64,000 bases of DNA from Deltaproteobacteria bacterium (GCA_027858995.1 JAQIBP010000067.1:1-64000); one strand, 5' to 3'. Positions 17,396 through 27,282 are shown, numbered from the stretch's first letter. Numbers and translations are program-made. The notes: generated from the sequence alone by a model not told the origin.

Positions 17396-19471
17396 TCATG
17401 CTCTCTGCTCTTCTCCGGGTTTTGCTCTTGCCTTAAGTGCAAGATCTTTTACCTTTAATATATCCTCATCACTGAATACACCGTTCACACCGGAGATGGC
17501 GGCAAGTTTCATTCCATGCTTGAGCCCGAGTTTATATATTGTACGAACCTTTTCCCACTCAATTTCTCTGCCGATTGTAAAGACTTCATACCTGCCTTCA
17601 AGTGCAAGTACAATGGTTTCAGCAAGACAGGCATAGGCAACCTTGTGGGGCAGGCCGATATTCTTCATTTCAGGGTTGCCTGGAAGTTCTATCTCTCCTG
17701 ATTCAATAACCAGTACATCGGGCCGTTTTGCAACATCTTTTGCAGACAAATCAAGGGGTCTTGCAACATCTGTAATAACACATCCCGGCTTGACTTTCAT
17801 AATATCCAGAACCTTTTTTCCCTGCCCTGATGTAGCTGTCACAATTGCATCCATGTCTGACAGATATCTGTCCGGCTTTGTTGTGACCTTTAATGTTACA
17901 TCTGGAGTCTCATCAAGAATGGATTGCTGCAAAGCCAGAAGTTTTGCTGTATTCCTGCCGGCAAGAATAACTTCCTGAAAGGCTTTTGCCAGAAGTCGGC
18001 AGCAGACAGATCCAATGGCTCCGGTTGCACCGAGAACCATGGTTTTTCCGGCAATTTTTCTGCCTTTTTCAACCTTGATAAGTCCCATCCTGCGAACTGC
18101 ATCTGCTGCAGCCCACAGTGCACCTGAAGCACTGTAGCTGTTACCTGTGGTAATGGGGATATCTGCTTTTTTAGCAACGGTTACTCCTGCATCTCCAACA
18201 ACCTTGGTAAATGCGCCAAGGCCCATTATCTGGGCTCCCATTCTTTTGGCCATTCTTGCAGCCTGCAGAAGTCTTGTGTATGTAAATTCAGGCTTGTGAG
18301 ACAGCATCTGTTTGGGTGTGCCACCCACGGAAATCAGCCACCCTTCTGCCTCAACCCCGGTGGGAGATTTTATCCCTGTAACTTTTGAATAAACCCAGGG
18401 AGGTGCATAGGCAATAATCTTTTCAACAGCATCCATAAATTTAGGGGGTGTAAATCCTGAAAGAAAATCCACTGTTTTATCTTTTTTTAAAAACTCCTGG
18501 GAGAGAGGGTGTATCACAAAGGCGAACCGGTTTACCCGTTTCTCTTTGCCGGAAGGATATACAATTCTCGGGTCCATTTTCTGAAGACTGATGATTTCCA
18601 GAAGATCATCATCATGGATACTATTTTGCCTTTTCCCGAGGGCTGCAATGATTAATGCTTCTATTACATTGGCTCCCACTACCTGCTGCAGAATTTTAGG
18701 AGTGGTATCAATTATTACATCCACTCCCCTCTCTTTTAAAAATTCCACCCTTTCATCATAGGCTGTGGATGTAATAATGGTTTTACCGCCAAGTTCTTCC
18801 AGGGTAGTCTCTTTAAGATATTCATAAAAATTATAAAAGGGAACAACAATAATGGATGCCTTCTGCATGGCTTTTCTCAAGAGATATCTGTTCCATGTTT
18901 TAATAGAAACAAAAGAGGATGTAAGTCTTTTTGTGGGAAGCCACTGGAGGATTTCATTTGTACCCCTGGCATATGTTTCAAGGCTTTTAACAGAGTGTAT
19001 AAATTTGGAGATACCATTTTCCAACAAAGGATCTGCAAAGGTCAGGTTATCTGTATATTCTTCCATGACCTTGGCAATTTTATAATTAATCATGCCTGAA
19101 AGAAACAAAGCTTTGGAATTCTTAAAATAGTCTGTAAATCTATGGTTAATAAATCTTAAAGCCCATTCAAAAGAGACATCCCTTAATGCATTGCCGGAAG
19201 TTACAGGTGTCTGGATTTTTTCTCCAAGAATTTTTATGGTATTATCATGTTTGCTGACAAGTGATTTTGGACCGATACCATAGGGGAATTTTATATTACC
19301 AATACCAATTGCATCGGCTTTTTTATCCCATTTTAGAACTAATGAGGCCGCTTTTTCCATATCAGCATTAACACCGAACCGTTTAATATTAAACTGCTGG
19401 CCCAAAAATTCAGTTTCAAATTCATAATCATCTTTACTGGCCCCAAGGTTTATACTGACAATCTGCTTCAC
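17396..19471 (-). CDS. Fatty acyl-ACP reductase-like protein 2 (catalytic Cys present)
   Basis: This protein is paralogous along its whole length to the one at 13153. Its C-terminal half matches cyanobacterial acyl-ACP reductase: KRMGAQIMGLGAFTKVVG, PITTGNSYSASG, NAD(P)H motif GATGAIGS, and YACLAETIVLALEGRY. The Cys of YACLAET (codon 17627-17629) aligns with catalytic Cys294 of the Synechococcus enzyme. AAR reduces acyl-ACP or acyl-CoA to fatty aldehyde. The N-terminal ~350 residues are an additional part of unknown role, shared only by the paralogue. I choose GTG 19471, directly after GGAGGAG, giving MKQIVSINLG; a TTG at 19483 would make the Shine-Dalgarno part of the gene. The wax ester synthase lies directly upstream. 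Confidence 0.78.
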   Translation of the reverse strand: MKQIVSINLGASKDDYEFETEFLGQQFNIKRFGVNADMEKAASLVLKWDKKADAIGIGNIKFPYGIGPKSLVSKHDNTIKILGEKIQTPVTSGNALRDVSFEWALRFINHRFTDYFKNSKALFLSGMINYKIAKVMEEYTDNLTFADPLLENGISKFIHSVKSLETYARGTNEILQWLPTKRLTSSFVSIKTWNRYLLRKAMQKASIIVVPFYNFYEYLKETTLEELGGKTIITSTAYDERVEFLKERGVDVIIDTTPKILQQVVGANVIEALIIAALGKRQNSIHDDDLLEIISLQKMDPRIVYPSGKEKRVNRFAFVIHPLSQEFLKKDKTVDFLSGFTPPKFMDAVEKIIAYAPPWVYSKVTGIKSPTGVEAEGWLISVGGTPKQMLSHKPEFTYTRLLQAARMAKRMGAQIMGLGAFTKVVGDAGVTVAKKADIPITTGNSYSASGALWAAADAVRRMGLIKVEKGRKIAGKTMVLGATGAIGSVCCRLLAKAFQEVILAGRNTAKLLALQQSILDETPDVTLKVTTKPDRYLSDMDAIVTATSGQGKKVLDIMKVKPGCVITDVARPLDLSAKDVAKRPDVLVIESGEIELPGNPEMKNIGLPHKVAYACLAETIVLALEGRYEVFTIGREIEWEKVRTIYKLGLKHGMKLAAISGVNGVFSDEDILKVKDLALKARAKPGEEQRA

Positions 19472-19513
19472 TATCTCCTCCAATTAATTTTATGAGCCAT
19501 GGTTTGTCTCCTT

Positions 19514-21190
19514 TTAATCTATAAGATCTTTCATGATCTGTGTAACATCATTAAGAAGACTCTCTTTTTGGGATGGCTTTTTATGTATGCGGCAAAAGGA
19601 TTCTCCTTTGACTGCCTTATTGCGGCATTGTTTTTTGGATTGGGTCAAAGCCCTGCAAAATCCAGGCTGAAATTCTTTGGACTGCCTGCTTGATTCAAAA
19701 TCTGGCTGCTGTGATTTTTTCTCTTCAAAACGGTCATGTAGAACCAGGGGATCCTGATCTATTTTTCCGGATTGAACAATATCAATAAGATGGTTAAATT
19801 CTTCTTCAAATCCTTGAAGCAGTGTTTCAGGATCAGGCATAAGGCTGTTATCAGATGCCACACCAATGGTTACCCTGCCATTATAGCTCAAAATACTTAT
19901 CCCAAGACCAATGGCGCCGGATCTGGGGACCCAGAACATAATATTGGAAATTTTTTCACCTGCAAAATAGAGCGATTTTTTAGGGCCTGGCACATTTGTT
20001 AACACACAGGAAGCTTTATTGCCAAAAATCCTGGCAGCTTTTTGTGCAAGTCTGCCCGGAAGGTATCCTATGGCACTGAGCAGACCAAAATTCACATAGG
20101 GATCTGCAGAGGTTTTAAGTTTGTCCATACGCCGTTTGACCTCTTTGAGGCGAAGTACCGGATCTTTTAAAAAGACGGGCAGAGAGAGAAACACAAGGCT
20201 GAATTTGTTGCCAAGTTCAAACTCGCTTCCCGGCTTTCTAAGATTGACCGGAACCGTTACTCGAAGATCCAGTTCATTAATTGGCGTGTTGCGTGTTTTT
20301 AAATATCTGCGCATGGATCCGGTCACAGTTGCAATGAGCACATCGTTTAATGTGGAGGAGCTGATTGCCTTACCAAGAGCTTTAATCCTGTCAAGGGGAA
20401 TAGGATCTGTCCAGACAACTTTTTTCTGCACCCCGAGTTTCCCTTTAAAAGCAGTATTGGGATCAGCTTTCATGATTGTATATTTTGAGAGTACTGCTCC
20501 AACATCTGAAGGCAGCTTTGATGCAAGCTTGATCATGAACTTTAATGATTCTGGATTGGATGAAATGTTTTTTATCTCTTTAACAACAGTTTGATTGATT
20601 TTCTGACCTTTTTCAACAGCCTGCTTTGCAGATGAAATCATGGTGTTAAACGAGAAGAAAGGAGTTTGTTGTTTTATATTTTTTTTCTCAAATGCCCTGG
20701 GTTCAGGCCAGGGTGCATCAGGATCGGTATCTGCCATTGAATGAAGGACATGCATAAGAGCAATACCGTCTGCAATACAGTGGTGGAGTCTGAAAAAGAG
20801 TACACACCCTTTTTGATAATTTTCAATAAGATGCACATCCCATAATGGTTTGTTGTGATCAAGACCAGTGGTCATAAGTTGACTGATCATATTCTGAAGT
20901 TCATTTTTATCCCCGGGCTCAGGCAATGCAAGTCTGTGCAGATGAGATTTCAGATCATAATGTTTATCTGTTACCCATTTTGGCAGTCCAAGGCCGGATG
21001 CAGGCATTACAACTTTTTGTCTGAACCTGGGAAAGGATGCCAGAGTTGCTTCCAGGGTTGCAAACAGCCGGTTATAATCAAGTGTTGATTCAAATTCCCA
21101 AAACCCTGTGATAACCATTAAATTAACAGGATCATCCATGCTGTACCAGAAATTATCCGCCTGTGTCATTGTTTTGGGCAATTTACACAT
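19514..21190 (-). CDS. Wax ester synthase/diacylglycerol acyltransferase with C-terminal Cys/His extension
   Basis: This 558-residue protein is a WS/DGAT. It has the catalytic HHCIADG (136-142), the PLW motif (115-117), NDVLIATVTGS in the middle, and the DUF1298-type C-terminal domain. These enzymes condense fatty alcohol or diacylglycerol with acyl-CoA to make wax esters or triacylglycerol at the inner membrane. Residues 512-536 add a pattern C-x9-C-x10-C-x2-H (CRALTQSKKQC, then FCRIH), a possible small zinc-binding module not usual for the family. It is upstream of the Cys-containing acyl-ACP-reductase-like gene on the same strand with a 42-nt gap, so an operon is likely. ATG 21190 or TTG 21178 may be the start. 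Confidence 0.9.
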   Translation of the reverse strand: MCKLPKTMTQADNFWYSMDDPVNLMVITGFWEFESTLDYNRLFATLEATLASFPRFRQKVVMPASGLGLPKWVTDKHYDLKSHLHRLALPEPGDKNELQNMISQLMTTGLDHNKPLWDVHLIENYQKGCVLFFRLHHCIADGIALMHVLHSMADTDPDAPWPEPRAFEKKNIKQQTPFFSFNTMISSAKQAVEKGQKINQTVVKEIKNISSNPESLKFMIKLASKLPSDVGAVLSKYTIMKADPNTAFKGKLGVQKKVVWTDPIPLDRIKALGKAISSSTLNDVLIATVTGSMRRYLKTRNTPINELDLRVTVPVNLRKPGSEFELGNKFSLVFLSLPVFLKDPVLRLKEVKRRMDKLKTSADPYVNFGLLSAIGYLPGRLAQKAARIFGNKASCVLTNVPGPKKSLYFAGEKISNIMFWVPRSGAIGLGISILSYNGRVTIGVASDNSLMPDPETLLQGFEEEFNHLIDIVQSGKIDQDPLVLHDRFEEKKSQQPDFESSRQSKEFQPGFCRALTQSKKQCRNKAVKGESFCRIHKKPSQKESLLNDVTQIMKDLID

Positions 21191-21439
21191 CCTTAAAGCA
21201 TTATTTAAAAGTCTTTTTTAAAAATCATAGAAAATTTTAACTTTGATACAATGAAAAATCAACTATTTAAAAATTTTGAGTATTTACGATATCAAAAGCA
21301 AATATTCTCAAAGCAATCCTCCCCAGGTTAATGACATCAATTATCCTGAAATGTACCAGCAAATATCCAGATAAAAAAATCTTGCCTTTTCAATTGTTAT
21401 ATATATATTATCATATTAATAAAAATTTCAGGAGTATAG

Positions 21440-22816
21440 ATGAAATTCAGAAAAGAAACAGACAGTATGGGTGATGTGAATGTCCCAAAAGATGCTTATT
21501 TTGGAGCCCAGACTCAGCGTGCTATCGAAAATTTTACCATCAGCGACCTTAGATTTCATCCTGTATTTATTAATTCTCTGGCGCTTGTCAAAAAATATGC
21601 GGCAAAGGTGAATGAACAACTGGGTCTCCTGGAAAATAATAAGGCTGAGGCTATTATGACCGCAGCCGATGAAATTATGGCGGGCAAGCTTAAAGAGCAG
21701 TTCGTGGTGGATGTTTTCCAAACCGGATCAGGCACTTCTACAAATATGAACATGAATGAAGTAATTTCTGCGCGTGGCAATGAAATCCTTACCGGGCTGC
21801 TGCAAAGCAAAGGGTTAATCCATCCAAACGATCATGTTAATCTATGTCAGTCCAGTAATGATGTAATACCTACTGTCATTCATATATCAGCCTCAAAACT
21901 CATAAAAAACAAACTGGTGCCTTCCCTGAATCTTCTAAGGAATGAACTGGATAAAAAAGCAAAAGGTTTTAAGCATATCCATAAAATTGGCAGAACACAC
22001 CTTCAGGATGCTGTCATAATGACCCTGGGAGATGAATTTTCTGGATATACACGGCAAGTTGATCAGGCTGTCCTGCGGATTGCAACTGTGCAGGAACGAC
22101 TGCTTGTTCTGGCTCTTGGGGGGACAGCGGTTGGAACCGGCATAAACGCTCATAAGGAATTTGCCAAAAATGTCATATCCATGATTGCCGACGATACCCA
22201 AATTAAGTTTTCCGAATCTTTGAATCATTTTGAATCCCAGGCATCCTGCGATACTGCGGTGGAGACAAGCAGCATACTCAAGACCATTGCTGTCAGCATG
22301 ATTAAGATAGCAAACGACATCAGGTTCCTGGCATCAGGCCCGCGATGCGGCTTGGGAGAGATTAACATTCCTGCCCTTCAGCCAGGGTCATCAATCATGC
22401 CGGGCAAAATTAATCCTGTAATTCCTGAAGCTGTTATTCAAGCCTGTGTCCAGGTAATCGGAAATGATATAGCAGTCACCTTTGGTGGACAGGGAGGTTA
22501 TTTAGAGCTTAATACAATGCTGCCCCTGATTGCCTATAACTCACTTCAGTCAATCGAACTGATATCTAATTCAGCAGAGATGATGGCAAAAAAATGCGTA
22601 TCAGGCATTACCGCCAATGAAAAAAAGTGTGAGAAAAACATTAAAAAGAGCCTGGCAATCGTTACCAATCTTGTGCCGGACATAGGATACGACCGGGCTG
22701 CAAAGATAGCAAAAAAAGCCTATGAGGAGGATCTTTCCATAGAAGAAATCGTCATGAGGGAAAACATCCTTCCAAAAGACCGGCTTCTATCGATTCTTTA
22801 TGGAAACCTGGATTAA
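21440..22816 (+). CDS. fumC: Fumarate hydratase class II
   Basis: This 458-residue protein belongs to the fumarase/aspartase superfamily, with TGSGTSTNMNMNEV (near 95-108), GRTHLQDA, and the signature GSSIMPGKINPV. The sequence matches class II fumarases (FumC), which interconvert fumarate and malate without an iron-sulfur cluster. Length is normal for the family. AGGAG precedes the ATG, and the upstream DNA is AT-rich with TTGCCT and a TATATATATT block as a plausible promoter. Aconitase follows 112 nt later on the same strand, consistent with a complete-oxidising TCA cycle. Aspartase is the alternative, but the fumarase-type TGSGTSTNMN context and spacing favour FumC. Confidence 0.93.
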   Translation: MKFRKETDSMGDVNVPKDAYFGAQTQRAIENFTISDLRFHPVFINSLALVKKYAAKVNEQLGLLENNKAEAIMTAADEIMAGKLKEQFVVDVFQTGSGTSTNMNMNEVISARGNEILTGLLQSKGLIHPNDHVNLCQSSNDVIPTVIHISASKLIKNKLVPSLNLLRNELDKKAKGFKHIHKIGRTHLQDAVIMTLGDEFSGYTRQVDQAVLRIATVQERLLVLALGGTAVGTGINAHKEFAKNVISMIADDTQIKFSESLNHFESQASCDTAVETSSILKTIAVSMIKIANDIRFLASGPRCGLGEINIPALQPGSSIMPGKINPVIPEAVIQACVQVIGNDIAVTFGGQGGYLELNTMLPLIAYNSLQSIELISNSAEMMAKKCVSGITANEKKCEKNIKKSLAIVTNLVPDIGYDRAAKIAKKAYEEDLSIEEIVMRENILPKDRLLSILYGNLD

Positions 22817-22928
22817 GCCTGTTGCTTTATGGAAATATGATTAAGAATTATTTTTTGTATAGCCAAATATCTCTGTCCCGGCAGAAAAAACCTGCTTGTA
22901 AGTGTTTGAATAAAAAAGGAGTGTTATC

Positions 22929-25706
22929 ATGAAGAGCATTGATACCTTTAAAACAAAGTCTGATTTCAGTATTGGAAACAAGACGTACAGCTATTTCAGT
23001 CTGGTGAAACTGGCAAAGAAGTTAAATTTTGATTTAAAAAAACTTCCTGTCAGTATAAAGATTCTGCTGGAAAATCTGCTTCGCCATGAAGACGGGAAAC
23101 GTATACATAGAGATCACATTGAAGCATTAAGCAGTTGGTTACCGGATACTGACATTAAAAAAGAGGTTCCGTTCATGCCGGCAAGAGTATTAATGCAGGA
23201 TTTTACCGGTGTCCCTGCTATTACAGATCTTGCCGCTATGCGCGATGCGATTGCGCGTTTAGGCGGCGATCCTGCATTAATCAATCCTGACATATCGGCC
23301 CATCTCGTGATTGATCATTCTGTTCAGGTGGATCACTTCGGTACCGAGGACTCCTTTGCTTTTAATTCCAGGAAAGAATTTCAGCGAAACAAGGAACGGT
23401 ATTCCTTTTTAAAGTGGGGACAAGAAAGCTTCTCAAACTTCAACGTTGTTCCTCCGGCAACCGGAATATGCCACCAGATAAACCTGGAGTATCTGGCACA
23501 GGTTGTAATGAGCATAACACAGGAAGGTGAAACATTGGCGTTTCCCGACACTCTTGTGGGACTTGATTCACACACAACAATGATCAACGGCATAGGAGTG
23601 GTCGGGTGGGGTGTAGGGGGTATTGAAGCAGAGGCTGTTATGCTGCGACAACCCTATTATATGCTGATCCCTCAAGTCATCGGGTTTGAACTTATGGGAC
23701 GACTGCCCCAAGGGACAACTGCTACCGACCTGGTTTTATTCATAACACAGATGATGAGAGAGAAAGGGGTTGTCGGCAAATTTGTCGAGTTTTTCGGCAA
23801 TGGTCTGGATAGCCTTTCTCTGCCTGATCGGGCTACAATTGCAAATATGACACCTGAATTCGGTGCCACCATGAGCTTTTTCCCGGTAGATGGGGAAACA
23901 CTGAATTATTTAAGGTTCACAGGCAGGTCTGATGAACAGATCAATCTCATAGAGTATTATCTCAAAAAACAAATGATGTTTCTTCCTGACACATCGGCAA
24001 TACCCGGCTTTACAGACACCCTTCAACTGGACCTCAGCCATGTTGAGCCTGCTCTGGCAGGCCCTCTGCGGCCACAGGACAGAATACCTTTGAAGCGTGT
24101 TAAGCAATCATTTGTGGATGATTTAAGTACTATATACTGCAAGACGGGATGCAGTGCTGTAAAGGATGAAATGTGGGAAGGAGAGGGCGGCGCATTAGTT
24201 AATCCCATGAAGTTGAACCAAAAGGTTATATTTCGTGAGCCGTCTAATGAAAAAGGCCCCCGGATCAACCGGCCATATATGAGTTTTACTTTGGATCATG
24301 GATCTGTGGTGATTGCAGCTATTACAAGCTGCACCAACACATCTAACCCCTCTGTTTTGATTGGGGCAGGACTTATTGCCAAAAAGGCTGTTGAGTCCGG
24401 CCTGCAGGTAAGGCCCTGGGTTAAAACAAGTTTGGCTCCGGGTTCAAAAGTTGTAATCGAGTATTTGGAGGCTTCAGGACTCTTGCACTATTTGAAAGCC
24501 CTCCGTTTTCATCCGGTTGCTTTTGGATGCACCACTTGTATAGGTAACAGCGGCTCTCTATATTCAGATGTTGCAAAGATGGTTCAGGAAACCGACCTTG
24601 TAGTGGCATCAGTCCTTAGTGGTAATCGGAATTTTGAAGGTCGAATAAATCCATTGACCCGTGCCAACTATCTGACGTCTCCCATGCTGGTCGTTGCCTA
24701 TGCCCTTGCAGGTACAGTCAACATTGACATGGAAAAAGAACCCATCGGGCATGATCCCAATAACGAACCTGTCTTTTTAAGGGATATATGGCCGACCAGG
24801 GAAGAAATTCAGCAGAGCATGAACTTTTTATCGCCAAATATGTTTGAAAAACAATATTGCAATGTTTTTGAAGGGAATGATAACTGGAAAGAACTAACGG
24901 TTAAACCGAGTGCCCGGTATAAGTGGGAAAAAAAATCGACTTATATTAAAGAGCCTCCCTTTTTACAAAATATGAAGTTAACAATTCCAGACCTTGAGGA
25001 TATTGAATCAGCGAGGGTACTGGCATTGCTGGGAGACTCAATTACTACGGATCACATTTCACCGGCAGGCGCTATTCCCGTTAATAGTCCGGCTGGTGAG
25101 TATTTGATTGAAAAGGGCGTAGAGGAAGAGAGTTTTAACTCTTATGGGTCACGCAGAGGAAACCATGACGTCATGATGAGAGGGACCTTTGGAAATGTCA
25201 GGCTGAGAAACCGGCTGGTACCTGACAAAGAGGGCGGCTGGACAAGGCATTTACCGACCGGAAAAACACTTTCCATATACCATGCGGCCATGAGATATAA
25301 AGATGAAAACATACCTCTTATTGTAATCGCCGGCAAAGAATACGGCACCGGCAGTTCCAGGGACTGGGCAGCCAAGGGAACTCTTCTATTGGGTGTTAGA
25401 GCAGTGATTGCAAAAAGCTTTGAAAGGATTCACCGCAGTAACCTGGTTGCCATGGGTGTGTTACCCCTCCAGTTTGAAGATGGGCAGGACATCGAGTCCC
25501 TCGGTTTAAGCGGTGAGGAAGCATTTGATATTGAAGGCATAAGCAGGGGGCTGTCTCCCAACCAGATGTTAACCATTACAGCCTACAAGAAGGAGAGGAA
25601 ACACATAAAATTCAGGGTTAAAACCCGTATAGATTCAGCTGCTGAGGTCGGATATTATCATCATGGAGGCATTTTGCCGTATGTGATTCGCCAGATGCTT
25701 GATTAA
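22929..25706 (+). CDS. acnA: Aconitate hydratase A
   Basis: This 925-residue protein matches the AcnA/IRP1 branch of aconitases: DLAAMRDA, VGLDSHTTMINGIGVVGWGV, and the cluster cysteines in ITSCTNTSNPSV and GCTTCIGNSG. The swivel domain has GDSITTDHISPAG and KEYGTGSSRDWAAKG. It isomerises citrate to isocitrate using a [4Fe-4S] cluster. AAAAAGGAG precedes the ATG. It sits downstream of fumC and probably forms a TCA-cycle pair with it. Nothing is odd in the sequence. Confidence 0.96.
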   Translation: MKSIDTFKTKSDFSIGNKTYSYFSLVKLAKKLNFDLKKLPVSIKILLENLLRHEDGKRIHRDHIEALSSWLPDTDIKKEVPFMPARVLMQDFTGVPAITDLAAMRDAIARLGGDPALINPDISAHLVIDHSVQVDHFGTEDSFAFNSRKEFQRNKERYSFLKWGQESFSNFNVVPPATGICHQINLEYLAQVVMSITQEGETLAFPDTLVGLDSHTTMINGIGVVGWGVGGIEAEAVMLRQPYYMLIPQVIGFELMGRLPQGTTATDLVLFITQMMREKGVVGKFVEFFGNGLDSLSLPDRATIANMTPEFGATMSFFPVDGETLNYLRFTGRSDEQINLIEYYLKKQMMFLPDTSAIPGFTDTLQLDLSHVEPALAGPLRPQDRIPLKRVKQSFVDDLSTIYCKTGCSAVKDEMWEGEGGALVNPMKLNQKVIFREPSNEKGPRINRPYMSFTLDHGSVVIAAITSCTNTSNPSVLIGAGLIAKKAVESGLQVRPWVKTSLAPGSKVVIEYLEASGLLHYLKALRFHPVAFGCTTCIGNSGSLYSDVAKMVQETDLVVASVLSGNRNFEGRINPLTRANYLTSPMLVVAYALAGTVNIDMEKEPIGHDPNNEPVFLRDIWPTREEIQQSMNFLSPNMFEKQYCNVFEGNDNWKELTVKPSARYKWEKKSTYIKEPPFLQNMKLTIPDLEDIESARVLALLGDSITTDHISPAGAIPVNSPAGEYLIEKGVEEESFNSYGSRRGNHDVMMRGTFGNVRLRNRLVPDKEGGWTRHLPTGKTLSIYHAAMRYKDENIPLIVIAGKEYGTGSSRDWAAKGTLLLGVRAVIAKSFERIHRSNLVAMGVLPLQFEDGQDIESLGLSGEEAFDIEGISRGLSPNQMLTITAYKKERKHIKFRVKTRIDSAAEVGYYHHGGILPYVIRQMLD

Positions 25707-25727
25707 CAAGATTAACAATATTTACAG

Positions 25728-26639
25728 GTGTGGAAAAAGGGATGCAATATATTGATTAAAGAAATATTTTCAAGGCCTGTTCCTGCAATTATAATGGGTG
25801 CTGTTATCATTAGTTTTTCCAGTATCCTGGTAAATATATCCAATGTTCATTCTTCGGTGTCAGCCTTTTACAGGATGTTTTTCGGCAGTTTGTTTCTTAT
25901 TTGCATCTGTTTTGTCAAAAAAGAATTTAAAATAAGGAAGCTAAAAAAGAACCTGCTGGCAATTGCATGCGGCCTTGTATTTACCTTTGATCTCTTGGCA
26001 TGGCACTCGAGCATTGGCTATGTCGGCCCGGGACTTGCAACCATTCTGGGTAATTTTCAGGTATTTGTCCTTTCCATTGTGGGGTTTATGATCTTTAAAG
26101 AAAAAATCACCATGACCTTTGTTTTATCCCTGCCCCTGGCATTTTTGGGTTTGTTTCTCATCTTGGGCATTGACATAGACCATTTAAGCCGAAGCTATAG
26201 TATCGGGGTTATGTTAGGACTGGTGACCGCAGTATTTTACAGTATGTTTTTATTAATTTTAAGGAAGCTTCAATCTGATAAAAATGATTTTTCCCTGGTT
26301 TTTTATCTTATGCTGATCTCTGTGAGCTGTTTATTTTTTCTGGGATGCTGGATATACGCTTCCAACCAGTCTTTTCAAATCCCTGATATCACAACTTTTT
26401 CAGCCTTGCTCTGTTTGGGGTTTTTTATACAGTGTGTTGCATGGATAATGATTTCCAATGCCCTGCCAAAAGTGAAGGCATCCCACGCTGGTTTGATTCT
26501 TTTGCTGCAGCCGACGCTTTCCTTTATATGGGATGTCCTCTTTTTTAACAGACAGACAGGAACGGCAGGATGGGCAGGGGTTATGATTGTGGTTACGGCT
26601 ATATACCTTGGCATGACTTCAAAGGAAAAACCTTCATAA
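25728..26639 (+). CDS. EamA/DMT-family transporter
   Basis: This 303-residue integral membrane protein has about ten hydrophobic helices in two homologous halves, typical of the drug/metabolite transporter superfamily. Recognisable segments are VSAFYRMFFGSLFL in the first half and LGFFIQCVAWIMISNALPKV plus LLLQPTLSFIWDVLFF in the second. Substrates of such exporters or importers are diverse and cannot be predicted. I give the GTG at 25728; a TTG at 25752 would remove eight residues and is equally plausible. It follows acnA by 21 nt and may be co-transcribed, though a functional link is not obvious. Confidence 0.85.
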   Translation: MWKKGCNILIKEIFSRPVPAIIMGAVIISFSSILVNISNVHSSVSAFYRMFFGSLFLICICFVKKEFKIRKLKKNLLAIACGLVFTFDLLAWHSSIGYVGPGLATILGNFQVFVLSIVGFMIFKEKITMTFVLSLPLAFLGLFLILGIDIDHLSRSYSIGVMLGLVTAVFYSMFLLILRKLQSDKNDFSLVFYLMLISVSCLFFLGCWIYASNQSFQIPDITTFSALLCLGFFIQCVAWIMISNALPKVKASHAGLILLLQPTLSFIWDVLFFNRQTGTAGWAGVMIVVTAIYLGMTSKEKPS

Positions 26640-26662
26640 AAAATAAAAAATTAATTTTTGCC

Positions 26663-26711
26663 TTGACAACCATGACGCAATGCATCATATTATTCTCATG
26701 ACGCATTGCGT
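26663..26711 (+). promoter_or_regulatory. Promoter with inverted/direct repeat operator before PHA-regulator-like genes
   Basis: TTGACA (26663-26668) is followed by -10 candidates CATATT (26686-26691, 17-nt spacer) or TATTAT (26688-26693). Arms ACGCAATGCATCAT (26675-26688) and ATGACGCATTGCGT (26698-26711) match as an inverted repeat at 13 of 14 positions. CATGACGCAATGC and CATGACGCATTGC also read as a direct repeat. GCAATGC cores recall published PhaR-type binding sites, so autoregulation by the genes that follow is plausible. Confidence 0.6.
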
Positions 26712-26756
26712 TATTTATTTTAAATACTAACTATTAGCTTTATAAAGGAGAGAACA

Positions 26757-27203
26757 ATGCTTAACATTAAAAAATATGCAAACGGACAATTTTTCGATAC
26801 CATTAATAAAAAATATATTAAAGTGGAAAAATTAAAAGAGTTGCTTCAAAAAGGAGAAAAAATAAAAGTCACTTTAGCAAAAACAGGTAAAGATATTACA
26901 GATTCTGTTGTTGAACAGTTTTCAAAAAAAGAGGAGGGAAAAAAGAGCGAAAAAACCAAAAAAACTCCTTTTCTCAATACTGACGGTCTTAAAAAATGGG
27001 CAGGCAAGATTATTGACAAACGAATAACCCAAGTGTTAGAGACAATTAAACTGCCCAACAGAAACCAGATTGAACAGCTTGATGCCAATATTAAAGCTTT
27101 GAATAAAAAAATTGATAAACTTGAAGCACTCCAGAACACGAAAGCTTCCAAAATAAAATCTGCCAAAAAAGCTGCTGCACCTGAATCAAAACCAGCAAAA
27201 TAG
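26757..27203 (+). CDS. PHA-synthesis-regulator-like protein with Lys-rich tail
   Basis: This 148-residue protein has an N-terminal PHB/PHA accumulation regulator DNA-binding-type domain (residues 1-55; IKKYANGQFFDTINKKY). It is followed by a lysine-rich linker, a phasin-like helix (about 75-125), and an Ala/Lys tail. PhaR-type proteins bind PHA granules and DNA and repress phasin genes. No PHA synthase is in this window, so here the protein may coat another storage inclusion such as wax or TAG droplets. AAGGAG precedes the ATG. An inverted-repeat operator lies 46 nt upstream. A terminator-like hairpin separates it from a paralogue-like gene, which suggests it is made in excess, as structural granule proteins are. 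Confidence 0.78.
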   Translation: MLNIKKYANGQFFDTINKKYIKVEKLKELLQKGEKIKVTLAKTGKDITDSVVEQFSKKEEGKKSEKTKKTPFLNTDGLKKWAGKIIDKRITQVLETIKLPNRNQIEQLDANIKALNKKIDKLEALQNTKASKIKSAKKAAAPESKPAK

Positions 27204-27246
27204 AAAGAGACAGCTGATGCTGCTGTAAAACAGTGACAAAAAAAAT

Positions 27247-27282
27247 AACCTGCCAGTATAAATTTTCACTGGCAGGTTTTAG
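27247..27282 (+). terminator. Rho-independent terminator or attenuator between PHA-regulator-like genes
   Basis: An 11-bp stem (AACCTGCCAGT / ACTGGCAGGTT, 27247-27278) with a 10-nt loop ends in TTTT. It lies between two same-strand related genes that otherwise look like one operon. Partial read-through would give high phasin-like and low regulator expression. Confidence 0.75.

Noticed and set aside
26641-26660. Weak hairpin after the EamA gene
   Set aside because: A 4-bp stem around AAAAA is within chance for such AT-rich DNA.
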